Notes: generated by a model from the letters alone, not told the origin. Positions 19,204-27,878 are shown, counted from the stretch's first letter. The stretch: 64,000 bases of DNA from HXMU1420-13 sp024742815 (GCA_024742815.1 JANSXX010000013.1:1-64000), one strand, 5' to 3'. Numbers and translations are program-made.

Positions 19204-19268
19204 AAATGGTGAACAAGTACTAGTCACCATCTTCTAATTCTTAATTCATAATCTTTAATTTTGAATTT
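19178..19268. repeat. AT-rich inverted repeat and hairpin between megL and ygcG
   Basis: A 7-bp stem ATGGTGA/TCACCAT (19206-19212 with 19224-19230) is flanked by imperfect inverted AT-rich arms containing TAATTCATAAT and its complement. It separates convergent genes, so it may be a two-way terminator. The left arm encodes the final MegL residues. Confidence 0.5.
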
Positions 19269-19280
19269 GGCGTAGTCAAA

Positions 19281-20090
19281 CTACCAGCTTCCGCCGGCGC
19301 CGCCACCGCCTGAGCCAAAACCACCGCCTCCGCCGAAGCCGCCGAATCCACCTCCGCCACCGGAACCGAATCCTCCGCCTCCACCAAAGCCGGAACCTCC
19401 ACCTCGATTTCTGCCGCCGCCAAAAATTTGGCTCCAGAAAATGGCTTCTATTACATCGTCAGCGCCAATGGTTCGTTTTCCACCACGTGGTCGCCCACCT
19501 TTGGAAACCAGAAAGATGATAATAACAACGATTATTATGATAACATCGATAGGAATGCCAGAGCCACCATTTCCGCGAGTATCATAGGTGGTGCCGATGC
19601 CTTCATATTCGCCAGCTGCGAGCTGAATCATGGCATCAGAAGCACGATCAAGTCCTGCATACACGGTTCCACTGCGAAGATTAGGAATCAAAATATCCTG
19701 AACAATTCGGTTAGCCATGGCATCCGGAATTGCACCTTCCAGTCCATAACCAACTTCAATTTTTAACTCTCGATCTTGCTCCGCAATCAAGACTAGCACA
19801 CCGTTGTATCTATCGCCTTCCCACATGCGCCAATTATTAAACAATTCGGAAGCCACTTCTTCTCTGGAATTTCCTTCTAAACTTTCAATAATTGCTACTG
19901 CAATCACATTTGAGGTACTATCGCGATAAGCTCTTAGCTTGCGTTCGAGTTGATTTTCCTCATTCGGAGCAAGCATGTTCGCATAATCATTAACATGTCC
20001 ACTCGGACGCTGAGGTAGAAAATCTAAATTTTGCCCTAAAACAGGCAATGAAAAAAGAACGATTAAGGCTGATAGAATTAGTTTACGCAT
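19281..20090 (-). CDS. ygcG: TPM-domain membrane protein, YgcG type, glycine-rich tail
   Basis: Signal peptide MRKLILSALIVLFSLPVLGQ, then a TPM domain (VNDYANMLAPNEENQLERKL, EVGYGLEGAIPDAMANRIV, plus the NGVLVLIAEQDRELKIEVG strand), a very hydrophobic Ile/Val-rich helix (IPIDVIIIIVVIIIFLVS) and a C-terminal low-complexity Gly/Phe/Ser tail of about 55 residues. I use the ATG at 20090; the ORF is open to 20126 but the signal peptide decides it. The TPM domain of family members is periplasmic. It overlaps the upstream TPM gene by 8 nt and belongs with lemA in a conserved set of unknown role. Confidence 0.86.
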   Translation of the reverse strand: MRKLILSALIVLFSLPVLGQNLDFLPQRPSGHVNDYANMLAPNEENQLERKLRAYRDSTSNVIAVAIIESLEGNSREEVASELFNNWRMWEGDRYNGVLVLIAEQDRELKIEVGYGLEGAIPDAMANRIVQDILIPNLRSGTVYAGLDRASDAMIQLAAGEYEGIGTTYDTRGNGGSGIPIDVIIIIVVIIIFLVSKGGRPRGGKRTIGADDVIEAIFWSQIFGGGRNRGGGSGFGGGGGFGSGGGGGFGGFGGGGGFGSGGGGAGGSW

Positions 20091-20526
20091 CCTTTGCTCC
20101 ATAACTGATGTCATCCGATAGCTCATTTTGGTCGTCTTTTTGATATGGGAAGTTAGCTTTCAATTTATCCCCGATTAATAGAATGGCTTCACTCAGTCCG
20201 GTTTCAAAATCTCCCGCTTGAAAGTATTTCGTCATTCTTTTTAACACATCGTTCCAAAAATCCTGGCCAACTTTTGTGTGGATGCCTTCATCTCCCCAGA
20301 CCGCAATTTTATGATCTTTGATGGCTACATATACAATTACACCGTTTCTGAGCTCAGTTTCATGCATGTGCAACTCACCAAAAACTTCTATAGCTCTTTT
20401 GATGGGATCATCTGCTTTACACCGATCTTCCAGATGAACACGGATCTCTCCAGATGTGTTAGTTTCGGCTTCCTTGATGGCAGCCATTACATGTTTCTCT
20501 TGTTCTTTGGATAATAATCGAGCCAT
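20083..20526 (-). CDS. TPM-domain protein without signal peptide
   Basis: A 147-residue TPM-domain (DUF477) protein: EKHVMAAIKEAETNTSGEIRVHLEDRC, FGELHMHETELRNGVIVYVAIKDHKIAVWGDEGIHTKVG. No signal peptide or TM is visible, unlike its neighbour ygcG, so a cytoplasmic or peripherally bound partner is plausible. It sits between lemA and ygcG on one strand. The lemA-TPM-TPM trio is widespread in Bacteroidota; its role is not established. Confidence 0.83.
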   Translation of the reverse strand: MARLLSKEQEKHVMAAIKEAETNTSGEIRVHLEDRCKADDPIKRAIEVFGELHMHETELRNGVIVYVAIKDHKIAVWGDEGIHTKVGQDFWNDVLKRMTKYFQAGDFETGLSEAILLIGDKLKANFPYQKDDQNELSDDISYGAKDA

Positions 20527-20541
20527 AGCTTAAAAGACAAA

Positions 20542-20596
20542 GGACCAACGACGGCCGACGAACGTATCAAAGACGTTCGTCATTCGTCGGTGGTCG
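20542..20596. repeat. 22-bp imperfect inverted repeat in the lemA-TPM gap
   Basis: Bases 20543-20564 pair with 20574-20595 with 4 mismatches (GACCA.CGACG...GACGAACG) around a 9-nt loop. It is GC-rich in an AT-rich genome and lies in the middle of a probable operon. It may be a dispersed repetitive palindrome or an mRNA processing/stabilising hairpin. Confidence 0.55.
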
Positions 20597-20602
20597 TTAA
20601 AA

Positions 20603-21193
20603 TTAATTTGAAAAATCTACCGTAGGAGCTTGTTCGGCGCCTTGCTCGGCTTCGAAATAGGCTTTTCGATCAAAGCCACCGATCGAGGCAATGATGCTGG
20701 TCGGGAATTTTCGAATGGAGGTGTTATAACTCTGTGCGGCATCATTAAAACGTTTACGCTCGGTTGCTATTCGATTCTCTGTTCCTTCCAGCTGAGCCTG
20801 TAAATCGCGGAAATTATTGTTAGCCTTTAATTCTGGATAACGTTCTACACTAACTAACAGTCGAGACAGTGCACCACTTAGTTGTTGTTGAGCCGCTTGA
20901 AATTGCTGTAGTTTTGCAGGATCGTTTAAATCATCAGAACTTACATTGATGGAGGTAGCCTGACTACGAGCTTCGATTACAGCCGTTAAGGTTTCCTGTT
21001 CAAAATCAGCGGCACCGCGAACCGTATTTACCAGGTTTGGTATTAAGTCGGCCCGGCGTTGATACTGATTTTCAACTTGTGCCCAAGCACTTTCCACATT
21101 TTCCTCTCGCTCAACCAGCCCGTTATTTACACTAATGCCAAAAAACGCCAATAGCCCTAGTACAACTACAATTATTATTACTTTCCCTTTCAT
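20603..21193 (-). CDS. lemA: LemA family protein
   Basis: N-terminal TM/signal anchor (KVIIIVVVLGLLAFFGISVNNGLV) followed by the LemA helical domain: VESAWAQVENQYQRRADLIPNLVNTVRGAADFEQETLTAV, LSGALSRLLVSVERYPELKANNNFRDLQAQLEGTENRIA, and YNTSIRKFPTSIIAS. At 196 residues it has the standard length. First gene of the lemA-TPM-ygcG set, about 76 nt ahead of the next gene. Function unknown in the family; envelope-linked. Confidence 0.95.
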   Translation of the reverse strand: MKGKVIIIVVVLGLLAFFGISVNNGLVEREENVESAWAQVENQYQRRADLIPNLVNTVRGAADFEQETLTAVIEARSQATSINVSSDDLNDPAKLQQFQAAQQQLSGALSRLLVSVERYPELKANNNFRDLQAQLEGTENRIATERKRFNDAAQSYNTSIRKFPTSIIASIGGFDRKAYFEAEQGAEQAPTVDFSN

Positions 21194-21286
21194 GATTGTG
21201 ATTTTTGATTGTTAAATTTGCGCTCGCTATACGAGCCAAAACTGATTTGGTTTTGTTTCCTCTAATTCTAATCAAAAATTATTCCA

Positions 21287-21988
21287 TTGTCTGAGTTAAA
21301 CCCAGAGTTCATTTATTTTGACCTAGATGACACCTTATTAGACCACAAAAAGGCAGAACAAGCAGGTCTTGCGGATGTTCACCAGCATTTTGACGTATTC
21401 AAAAACATAGAACTACAACAATTGATCGACACCTATCATCACATAAATAAAGGATTGTGGGAGGAATACGGACGTGGTGAGATTGATCGGCATATTTTAC
21501 ATCGCCGCAGATTTGAGGAAACCTTCGTTGAGTTAGGAATTGACGCCACGTTATACGAAGAGGCCGGAAAGGTGTATATGAATTATTACCGGAATCACTG
21601 GGAGTGGGTGGATGGTGCCAAAGAAGCGTTTGAAGCGATAGCTGAAACGTATCCCGTTGGAATCATAACCAATGGCTTTGCAGAAACACAATGGTTAAAA
21701 ATTGATCAGTTTGGATTCAAGGAAACTGCGCGACAGATTGTCATTTCGGAAGAAGTAGGAGTGATGAAGCCTCATCCGAAAATTTTTGATCACTCTACAG
21801 AATTGATAGGAATTGAGCGAGATCAAATTCTTTATGTAGGCGATTCGCTCACTTCTGATGTGAAAGGCGGAAAAGCAGCCGGCTGGCAAGTTGCTTGGTT
21901 TACCAAAAACCCTACAAAAGATGGGGCAGAGTTAGCAGATTTGGTGTTTGATGATTTTGATGCTCTTTTGAACGCGTTATCAGTTTAA
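21287..21988 (+). CDS. HAD-superfamily hydrolase, YjjG-like nucleotidase
   Basis: The motif I FIYFDLDDTLLDHKK, motif II GIITNGF, motif III with MKPHPKIF, and motif IV YVGDSLTSDVKGGKAAGW are all intact, with a C1-type cap between. This is the YjjG-type pyrimidine 5'-nucleotidase subgroup by length (233 residues) and motif layout. It has a TTG start at 21287: no ATG lies before motif I in frame. Divergent from lemA. Substrate not fixed by sequence. Confidence 0.8.
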   Translation: MSELNPEFIYFDLDDTLLDHKKAEQAGLADVHQHFDVFKNIELQQLIDTYHHINKGLWEEYGRGEIDRHILHRRRFEETFVELGIDATLYEEAGKVYMNYYRNHWEWVDGAKEAFEAIAETYPVGIITNGFAETQWLKIDQFGFKETARQIVISEEVGVMKPHPKIFDHSTELIGIERDQILYVGDSLTSDVKGGKAAGWQVAWFTKNPTKDGAELADLVFDDFDALLNALSV

Positions 21989-22010
21989 TGCATCAGGGTA
22001 AATGAATTTA

Positions 22011-22097
22011 GTCATTCCTGCGAATGCAGGAATCTAAAACGCTAAATTGAACCACGTATAAAAGCGGGTTTGAGATCCCCGCATGCGCGATGATGAC
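22011..22097. repeat. REP/BIME-like dispersed repeat unit
   Basis: It opens with GTCATTCCTGCGAATGCAGG (8-bp hairpin ATTCCTGC/GCAGGAAT at 22014-22033) and closes with the inverted counterpart ending GATGATGAC, so the two ends read GTCAT...ATGAC. About 40 nt separate them. This is the general form of small palindromic elements found in many genomes between genes. It fills the hadH-safE gap. Confidence 0.55.
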
Positions 22098-22117
22098 AGG
22101 TTGAAGAGTCTTACCAA

Positions 22118-22828
22118 TCAATCCATACTAGTCCCTGGAAATACACAAAACGAAGAAACACGCTCGCTAATAGCATCTGGCACATAAAGATCGAACAAGA
22201 TTAAACCGCGAAGCACTAGAACGATCCCAAAAGTAAAGGCGAAGTAAGGGATCCAATCGCGAATCATTTGCCGTAGATCCTGAGAAAGTATATTCGGCGA
22301 TAGATACATGAAGAACATAGCAGGAAATGTTCCAAGGCCAAATAAAGCCATGTATAAGGCGCTGTGAACAGGGGAGGAAGTGAGTACGGCGGCCGCTAAA
22401 CCGGAATACACAAACGCACAGGGGAGAAGTCCATTGAGCACCCCAAGACCAAACAAAGTAAAGTTCGACTCCTTTCGTAGTAATCTGCCGTACATCGAAG
22501 TAACCCAGGCAGTGGGTTTTTGTAATAGATTTGCAGTTTTTCTTCTAAAAAACTTTACAAAAAAAACACCTAGTATGATTGTAGAGCCCAGAATGATTGA
22601 AAGCGTACCTTGAAAACCTCCAATGGTAATCCCGGTTCCTAAAAAGCCAAAGAGTAAACCAAATACTGCATAAGTTAATATTCGTCCTGTGTTATAGATG
22701 AGAGCAGAACCGGTTAAACCAAGAAAAGAGTGTGACGATCTTGGAATTGACATGGCAATTGGACCACACATCCCCACACAATGGAAACTTCCAACAAATC
22801 CGAGAACCAATGCCGTCCAAAGTTCCAT
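22118..22828 (-). CDS. SafE/TauE-like (UreH-type) membrane protein of the cbb3 cluster
   Basis: A polytopic protein of 236 residues with about six TM helices. The N-terminal LGFVGSFHCVGMCGPIAMS with H-C-x3-C is the metal/thiol motif of the UreH/DsbD-like family found with cbb3 oxidase genes; LNGLLPCAFVYSGLAAA is a second typical segment. Family members are implicated in copper delivery or cytochrome maturation. Last gene of the cco cluster. A stem-loop sits in the gap before it, so its expression may be reduced. Confidence 0.82.
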   Translation of the reverse strand: MELWTALVLGFVGSFHCVGMCGPIAMSIPRSSHSFLGLTGSALIYNTGRILTYAVFGLLFGFLGTGITIGGFQGTLSIILGSTIILGVFFVKFFRRKTANLLQKPTAWVTSMYGRLLRKESNFTLFGLGVLNGLLPCAFVYSGLAAAVLTSSPVHSALYMALFGLGTFPAMFFMYLSPNILSQDLRQMIRDWIPYFAFTFGIVLVLRGLILFDLYVPDAISERVSSFCVFPGTSMD

Positions 22829-22847
22829 GTAGCTGATTTACCTAAAA

Positions 22848-22926
22848 AAGAACACCCGTGCCATCATACATTTCTACAAAGTGATGTACCCCAAAAAAGC
22901 CTTGGAGAAATGCATAACGCACGGGT
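22848..22926 (-). terminator. long-loop hairpin with T-run between fixH and safE
   Basis: On the minus strand ACCCGTGC (22926-22919) pairs with GCACGGGT (22861-22854), with a nested 7-bp stem CATTTCT/AGAAATG, and GTTCTTTTTT follows. It is terminator-like and would lower readthrough into the 22118-22828 gene. Confidence 0.55.
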
Positions 22927-22943
22927 ATAAAGTTGATTTGCGC

Positions 22944-23393
22944 TTAGATGATAATAACCTTTTCTGTAATATAATCAAGGTCATTCATAGTCCAATTTAT
23001 GGTAAGTACCCATTTGCCTTTTTCCATTCGCTCCATTGGTATGACGTGTGTTGCACCGCCTTCGAATTCGATAGGTAATTTTAAATCGAGTTTAGCATCA
23101 TTCGGTCGGTATAAATTAATATCCCCGGATTGTGCTTGCTTAACAACGTTTTCAGGAAATACAATTTTTACGGCGATGCGTTCTTCATCAAATAGAACCA
23201 CTACTTCTTCGTCGAGCGCAGCTGTTCGTGCTTTGCTGTCGATTACCTGCTGATATTGCACGCCTTCTTCGTAATGGTTGTTATTGACCAGATAAAAATC
23301 CAGGCTAATCATATAGCTCACAGCGCTTAAGGTTCCAATCACAAAAAGTGCAATTGCTAACGTGATTCCCTTGCCCCAGTTAAATGATTTCAT
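22944..23393 (-). CDS. ccoH: FixH/CcoH family protein
   Basis: An N-terminal TM helix (GITLAIALFVIGTLSAVSYMI) followed by a small periplasmic beta domain (VVLFDEERIAVKIVFPENVVKQAQSGDINLYRPNDAKLDLKLP, GKWVLTINWTMNDLDY) typical of FixH. Helps assemble cbb3 oxidase. 149 residues. Lies 24 nt after ccoG. Confidence 0.85.
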   Translation of the reverse strand: MKSFNWGKGITLAIALFVIGTLSAVSYMISLDFYLVNNNHYEEGVQYQQVIDSKARTAALDEEVVVLFDEERIAVKIVFPENVVKQAQSGDINLYRPNDAKLDLKLPIEFEGGATHVIPMERMEKGKWVLTINWTMNDLDYITEKVIII

Positions 23394-23417
23394 GTGTTCC
23401 TCTATAGTTAATAATGG

Positions 23418-24872
23418 TTAATTGGATGGGCCTAAAAAGGCAGTTTCTACGGTTTCGATGCGTTCCCCATTAGCATAAATGCCAAAGATTAACGGTGTTT
23501 GAAGTCCTGTAAGTTGATCTCCATTTAATTGAATCATAAAGCGACCTTCAGCTAAACTCTGACCTGCAATTTGGTTTATAGAGCCTAAGGAAACGAGTTC
23601 ACCGGCAGGTTCTTCAAGTCGAACCTCGTATTCAATTTCTTCGAAGGTTTTGTTGATTACTTTAATGCCGTAAATATTGCTGAAACGGTTATCAGATAAT
23701 TCCTGATACAGTGTGCCGGGTTCGCGTAAAATGGTGGTTTCTAAATCACTGCGCATACTCATTAAAGTGATAAAAACACCTACAACAATTACTAACACTG
23801 TAGAATAACCGAGTACACGCGGGGTAATTATTTTTCGCTCTTCGCTGCGGATTGCATTTTCGGATGAGTAGCGAATCAAACCACGGGGTTTGTCGATTTT
23901 ATCCATCACGTTATCACAGGCATCAATACAAGCCGTGCAATGCACACATTCCAACTGGGTACCATTTCGTATATCGATCCCCATTGGGCACACTTTCACG
24001 CATTGGAAACAATCTATGCAATCACCGAATGTGGTGTCGGGTTCAAGTCCTAGATCGGCAAGGGTAGCTTTACCGGCTTCTACTTTTTTACGGTCACCCA
24101 CCCGAGCTCTACTTTCTCCACGTTTGTAATCGTACATCACGTTAATGGAGTTATTATCCAGCATAACCGATTGCATACGGCCATACGGACAAACAAAGTG
24201 ACACACCTGTTCTCGCATAAATGCAAACACGCCGTAGAATACGCCACTAAAAATAATCATGGCAGATAAACCGCCTAAATGTTCACTTGGTGGATCGGTA
24301 ACTAGTTCGAACCAAGCATCGTCGCCAATTACATAGGCCAGAAACATATTGGAGATTAGAAAAGCCATGCCGAAAAAGATGGCATGTTTAGATCCTTTTT
24401 TTAGGATTTTTTCCGCATCCCAAGGTTTTTTGTTGAGTCTGATTTGTGCAGAAGCATCGCCTTCGATCCAATATTCAACACGGCGGAATACCATTTCCAT
24501 GAATATCGTTTGCGGGCAAGCCCATCCACAAAATAGCCTTCCAAAAATGGTTGTGAACAGTACCACACCAATAATGAAGGCCAGCATCCCGAAAACCAAG
24601 AGGTGTAAATCTTGGGGCCAAAAAGCGACCCCAAAAATTACAAACTCTCGTTCCAGAATGTTGATCATAAGCAGCGGATTGCCATTTATTTCTATAAATG
24701 GTCCGGAAAAGAAAAACGCGAGCAAGAACAGGGCAAAGATATTTCTTGCCTTATAATATCTACCACTAGGTTTTTTAGGATAAATCCAGTTACGGCCACC
24801 TTTCTCGTTTACGGTAGAAAGGTGATCGCGATATTTGTCTTTCGTTATTCGGCGTTCGTCTATTTCTGACAT
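23418..24872 (-). CDS. ccoG: cbb3 oxidase assembly protein CcoG (FixG/RdxA), polyferredoxin
   Basis: Membrane ferredoxin thought to reduce copper for CcoN maturation. CGWACPQTIFMEMVF and EQVCHFVCPYGRMQSVM are the two NapH/RdxA-type cysteine pairs, followed by two 4Fe-4S motifs CIDCFQCVKVCPMG and CVHCTACIDACD. TM helices surround them, and an Ig-like FixG C-terminal domain follows from about residue 370. Full length (484 residues). Follows ccoP by 22 nt. Confidence 0.95.
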   Translation of the reverse strand: MSEIDERRITKDKYRDHLSTVNEKGGRNWIYPKKPSGRYYKARNIFALFLLAFFFSGPFIEINGNPLLMINILEREFVIFGVAFWPQDLHLLVFGMLAFIIGVVLFTTIFGRLFCGWACPQTIFMEMVFRRVEYWIEGDASAQIRLNKKPWDAEKILKKGSKHAIFFGMAFLISNMFLAYVIGDDAWFELVTDPPSEHLGGLSAMIIFSGVFYGVFAFMREQVCHFVCPYGRMQSVMLDNNSINVMYDYKRGESRARVGDRKKVEAGKATLADLGLEPDTTFGDCIDCFQCVKVCPMGIDIRNGTQLECVHCTACIDACDNVMDKIDKPRGLIRYSSENAIRSEERKIITPRVLGYSTVLVIVVGVFITLMSMRSDLETTILREPGTLYQELSDNRFSNIYGIKVINKTFEEIEYEVRLEEPAGELVSLGSINQIAGQSLAEGRFMIQLNGDQLTGLQTPLIFGIYANGERIETVETAFLGPSN

Positions 24873-24894
24873 CCTTCTGCCTCGATCAGTTTAT

Positions 24895-25494
24895 TTAATT
24901 AATGCCACATTGAGTAGCACGTTCGGTATCGGTTGGCTTAGGATTTGCAGGTGCAGTTCCTTGTAACGATGCGATATAGCTTATTAAATCGGTCATATCA
25001 TCATCAGAAATGCGTGCGCCACTACCGTAGGCAATCATCCCTTTATCAGGAAAACCTTCTGCAATACTTGTTGCCATATCTTCGGCCGAACAACCGTGTA
25101 ACCACATATCGTCGGTGAGATTAGGGCCTACCATTCCTTCACCGGCAGCTCCGTGGCAGGTGAAGCAAAGATTGTTGGTACTCATGTATATTTCGCGACC
25201 GTTTGCTATGGAAGCTTCGTCGGTTTCGTAACTCCATGAAACGGCTGCAATTGCTTCTTCGCCATCCTGACTGAACCCATACTTTTCAGCAGCTTCAGCC
25301 ATTTCAGCAGCATATTGCTCGTGTTGATCCATACCAACGCCGGTAACTGTGTAATACAAAAAGTACAACACGCCCCAAACTATGGTGAAGTAGAATAAAT
25401 ACAGCCACCATTTTGGCATATGGTTATCCAGCTCTTTAATGCCATCATACTCATGATCCATCAACAGATCTTTTTCGTCGTCAAATACTTTCAT
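24895..25494 (-). CDS. ccoP: cbb3 oxidase cytochrome c subunit CcoP, monohaem
   Basis: The N-terminal TM helix is LYLFYFTIVWGVLYFLYYTV (about 31-50), preceded by the ELDNHMPKWW entry segment typical of CcoP. A single class I cytochrome c domain carries CFTCH at about residues 107-111, with the distal Met in KGMIAYG. Proteobacterial CcoP has two haems; only one CxxCH is present here, as in other Bacteroidota. Overlaps ccoQ by 4 nt. Confidence 0.93.
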   Translation of the reverse strand: MKVFDDEKDLLMDHEYDGIKELDNHMPKWWLYLFYFTIVWGVLYFLYYTVTGVGMDQHEQYAAEMAEAAEKYGFSQDGEEAIAAVSWSYETDEASIANGREIYMSTNNLCFTCHGAAGEGMVGPNLTDDMWLHGCSAEDMATSIAEGFPDKGMIAYGSGARISDDDMTDLISYIASLQGTAPANPKPTDTERATQCGIN

Positions 25495-25682
25495 GATTCT
25501 TCAAATTTCAGTGTTGTAGTTTCGTCGGATTCCAATGGGAGGTTAGCAGCATGATCCCAATGCTGCTTCCCGGTTCGAATTAAGTATCCCACCAGCAAAA
25601 TGAAGAAGCCGAAAAATAGGATGAGTGAAATACTTGGGTAAATGTCGATGCCCTCCATGGAGCGTAATACATCTTTATACAT
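25491..25682 (-). CDS. ccoQ: CcoQ/FixQ-like small subunit
   Basis: A 63-residue single-TM protein (SISLILFFGFFILLVGYLI) with the FixQ-like tail. I start at the ATG at 25682 (MYKDVLRSMEGIDIYP), since the ORF open to 25742 overlaps ccoNO. Seven nt separate it from ccoNO, and its end overlaps ccoP. Position and size support the call; the sequence is too short for more. Confidence 0.8.
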   Translation of the reverse strand: MYKDVLRSMEGIDIYPSISLILFFGFFILLVGYLIRTGKQHWDHAANLPLESDETTTLKFEES

Positions 25683-25689
25683 AGCTAGC

Positions 25690-27876
25690 TTAATTAGTTT
25701 TGATGTTAGCGCCCATACGTTCGTTCGAAGGCAAGCCCGCAAACGGATCGTTTTCTCCTTTGATGTCTACACCCAATCGTTGTAGGTAAGCAATCAAAGC
25801 GATGATCTTTTTGTCGGAGGTAATTTCGATGCCATCAACGGTAGCAAAGCCATTTTCTCGAAGACCTTGAGTAATCATTTCAGCCTGATATTTAGCGTCT
25901 TTGATCACGAGTTCTTCGTAATTATCCGCATAAGGAACTCCAACAGTTCGTAGTGCTCCAATTCGGTTTGGCAGAGTTTCTACATTCATTTCTTGTGTCA
26001 ACAGCCAGGTGTATGCAGGCATTAATGAACCCGGAGAGGTTGACGTTGGATCGTACATGTGGCGTAAATGCCATGAATCAGGATATTTTCCACCAATTCG
26101 ATGCAGATCAGGTCCTGTTCGTTTAGATCCCCACAAGAATGGGTGATCATACACGAACTCACCGGCTTTAGAGTATTCTCCAAATCGCTCGGTTTCGGAG
26201 CGGAAAGGTCGAATCATTTGTGAGTGACAGTTATTACAACCTTCTGCGATATAGATATCACGTCCTTCAACTTCCAGCGGTGTGTATGGTTTTACACTTT
26301 CAATGGTTGGGATGTTAGAGTCGATCAAAGCAGTTGGCATATACTCAACAATACCACCAATCAAAATAGCTACAAGTACAAGCATGGTGAATTTTAATGG
26401 ACGTCCTTCTAAACGACGGTGCCATTTTTCTTCGGTACCCGCTGCAGGATCGATAATCGCAGGAGCTTGTGCTTCTTCTTCGGCAACCAGGCTACCACTA
26501 CGAGCAGTTTTGTACACGTTATACGCACCAACTACCGCACCCACGATAAATAAACTACCACCAAAAGCACGTAGCATATACATCGGAACGATCTGAATTA
26601 CAGTTTCAAGGAAGTTTGGATATTGTAAGAAACCTTCAGCTGTAAATTGCTTCCACATTAGCGACTGAGTGATACCGCCCCAGTACATCGGAATTACGTA
26701 GAATATTGCACCTAGTGTAGCAAACCAGAAGTGGATATTTGCCAGTTTTATAGAGTGTAATTTTGTTTTGTAGATCTTTGGTGTGATGTAATACAACATC
26801 GCGAAGGCAAGACCACCATTCCACATTAAAGCGCCGTTATGTACGTGACCGATAATGTAATCTGAGTAGTGGGCAATCGCGTTTACATTGGCAATAGAAA
26901 GCATAGGGCCTTCAAATGTTACCATACCGTACGAAGTTACTCCAACAACCAAAAACTTCAGTACCGGATCTTCGCGAACGCGATCCCACGCTCCTCGTAA
27001 AGTTAATAAACCATTTAACATACCACCCCAACTTGGTGCGATCAACATCACACTAAATACGGTACCTAAAGCTTGCGCCCAACCCGGAAGTGAGGTGTAT
27101 AACAAGTGATGAGGACCTGCCCAGATATAGATAAAAATCAACGACCAGAAGTGAACAATCGATAATCGATAAGAAAAAATCGGGCGGTTTGCTGCTTTAG
27201 GAATAAAGTAGTACATGATTCCCAAAAACGGAGTAGTTAAGAAGAATGCTACCGCATTATGGCCATACCACCATTGAACCAAAGCATCCTGAACACCAGC
27301 ATACAAAGAGTAACTCTTTAGCATGGTAGCAGGAACTTCGAAGGAATTTACCACATGAAGAACAGCAACTGTTACAAATGTGGCAATGTAAAACCAAATG
27401 GCTACATATAAGTGCTTCTCACGACGCTTTAGAATCGTCATAATCATGTTGATACCAAATACTACCCAAATTAAGGTAATAGCGATATCGATAGGCCATT
27501 CGAGTTCTGCATATTCCTTACTGGTAGTAATACCAAAAGGAAGTGTTAGTACTGCAGAAAGTATAATGGCTTGCCATCCCCAAAAATGGATTTGACCGAG
27601 TAAGGGACTCCACATAGGAGCTTTACACAATCTTGGAAGTGAGTAATACACTCCATAAAAAATGGCATTACCGGCAAAAGCAAAAATTACAGCGTTTGTG
27701 TGCAATGGACGCAAACGACCGTAAGACAGCTCAGGGATAAATCCCAGGAAGTCCGGTAAAAAGAGTTTTAGTGCGATAATCAGACCTACAATAAATCCAA
27801 TTACCCCGAAAGCTATAGTCGCAATTCCGAAATTACGTACTATTTTATTGTCATAATGAAAGGTTTCCATCGACAT
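25690..27876 (-). CDS. ccoNO: cbb3-type cytochrome c oxidase, fused subunits I and II (CcoNO)
   Basis: One 728-residue chain holds both subunits. Residues about 1-470 are the CcoN haem-copper core with 12 TM helices (RPLHTNAVIFAFAGNAIF, VQWWYGHNAVAFF, IFIYIWAGPHHLLYTSLP, HYSDYIIGHVHNGALMWNGG). A linker with Gly/Glu/Ala follows, and from about 510 a CcoO-like TM and c-type haem domain with EGCNNCHSQMIRPF and a distal Met (SLMPAYTWLL). Fusion of CcoN and CcoO is common in Bacteroidota. It reduces O2 with high affinity at the end of the respiratory chain. Confidence 0.96.
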   Translation of the reverse strand: MSMETFHYDNKIVRNFGIATIAFGVIGFIVGLIIALKLFLPDFLGFIPELSYGRLRPLHTNAVIFAFAGNAIFYGVYYSLPRLCKAPMWSPLLGQIHFWGWQAIILSAVLTLPFGITTSKEYAELEWPIDIAITLIWVVFGINMIMTILKRREKHLYVAIWFYIATFVTVAVLHVVNSFEVPATMLKSYSLYAGVQDALVQWWYGHNAVAFFLTTPFLGIMYYFIPKAANRPIFSYRLSIVHFWSLIFIYIWAGPHHLLYTSLPGWAQALGTVFSVMLIAPSWGGMLNGLLTLRGAWDRVREDPVLKFLVVGVTSYGMVTFEGPMLSIANVNAIAHYSDYIIGHVHNGALMWNGGLAFAMLYYITPKIYKTKLHSIKLANIHFWFATLGAIFYVIPMYWGGITQSLMWKQFTAEGFLQYPNFLETVIQIVPMYMLRAFGGSLFIVGAVVGAYNVYKTARSGSLVAEEEAQAPAIIDPAAGTEEKWHRRLEGRPLKFTMLVLVAILIGGIVEYMPTALIDSNIPTIESVKPYTPLEVEGRDIYIAEGCNNCHSQMIRPFRSETERFGEYSKAGEFVYDHPFLWGSKRTGPDLHRIGGKYPDSWHLRHMYDPTSTSPGSLMPAYTWLLTQEMNVETLPNRIGALRTVGVPYADNYEELVIKDAKYQAEMITQGLRENGFATVDGIEITSDKKIIALIAYLQRLGVDIKGENDPFAGLPSNERMGANIKTN

Positions 27877-27878
27877 GG

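Noticed and set aside
19241..19423. Ala/Val/Glu-rich small frame on the minus strand
   Set aside because: Shadow of the glycine-rich tail of ygcG in another frame.
25743..27876. Two separate genes ccoN and ccoO joined by a sequencing error
   Set aside because: The frame is continuous with a sensible linker, and fusion is usual in this phylum.
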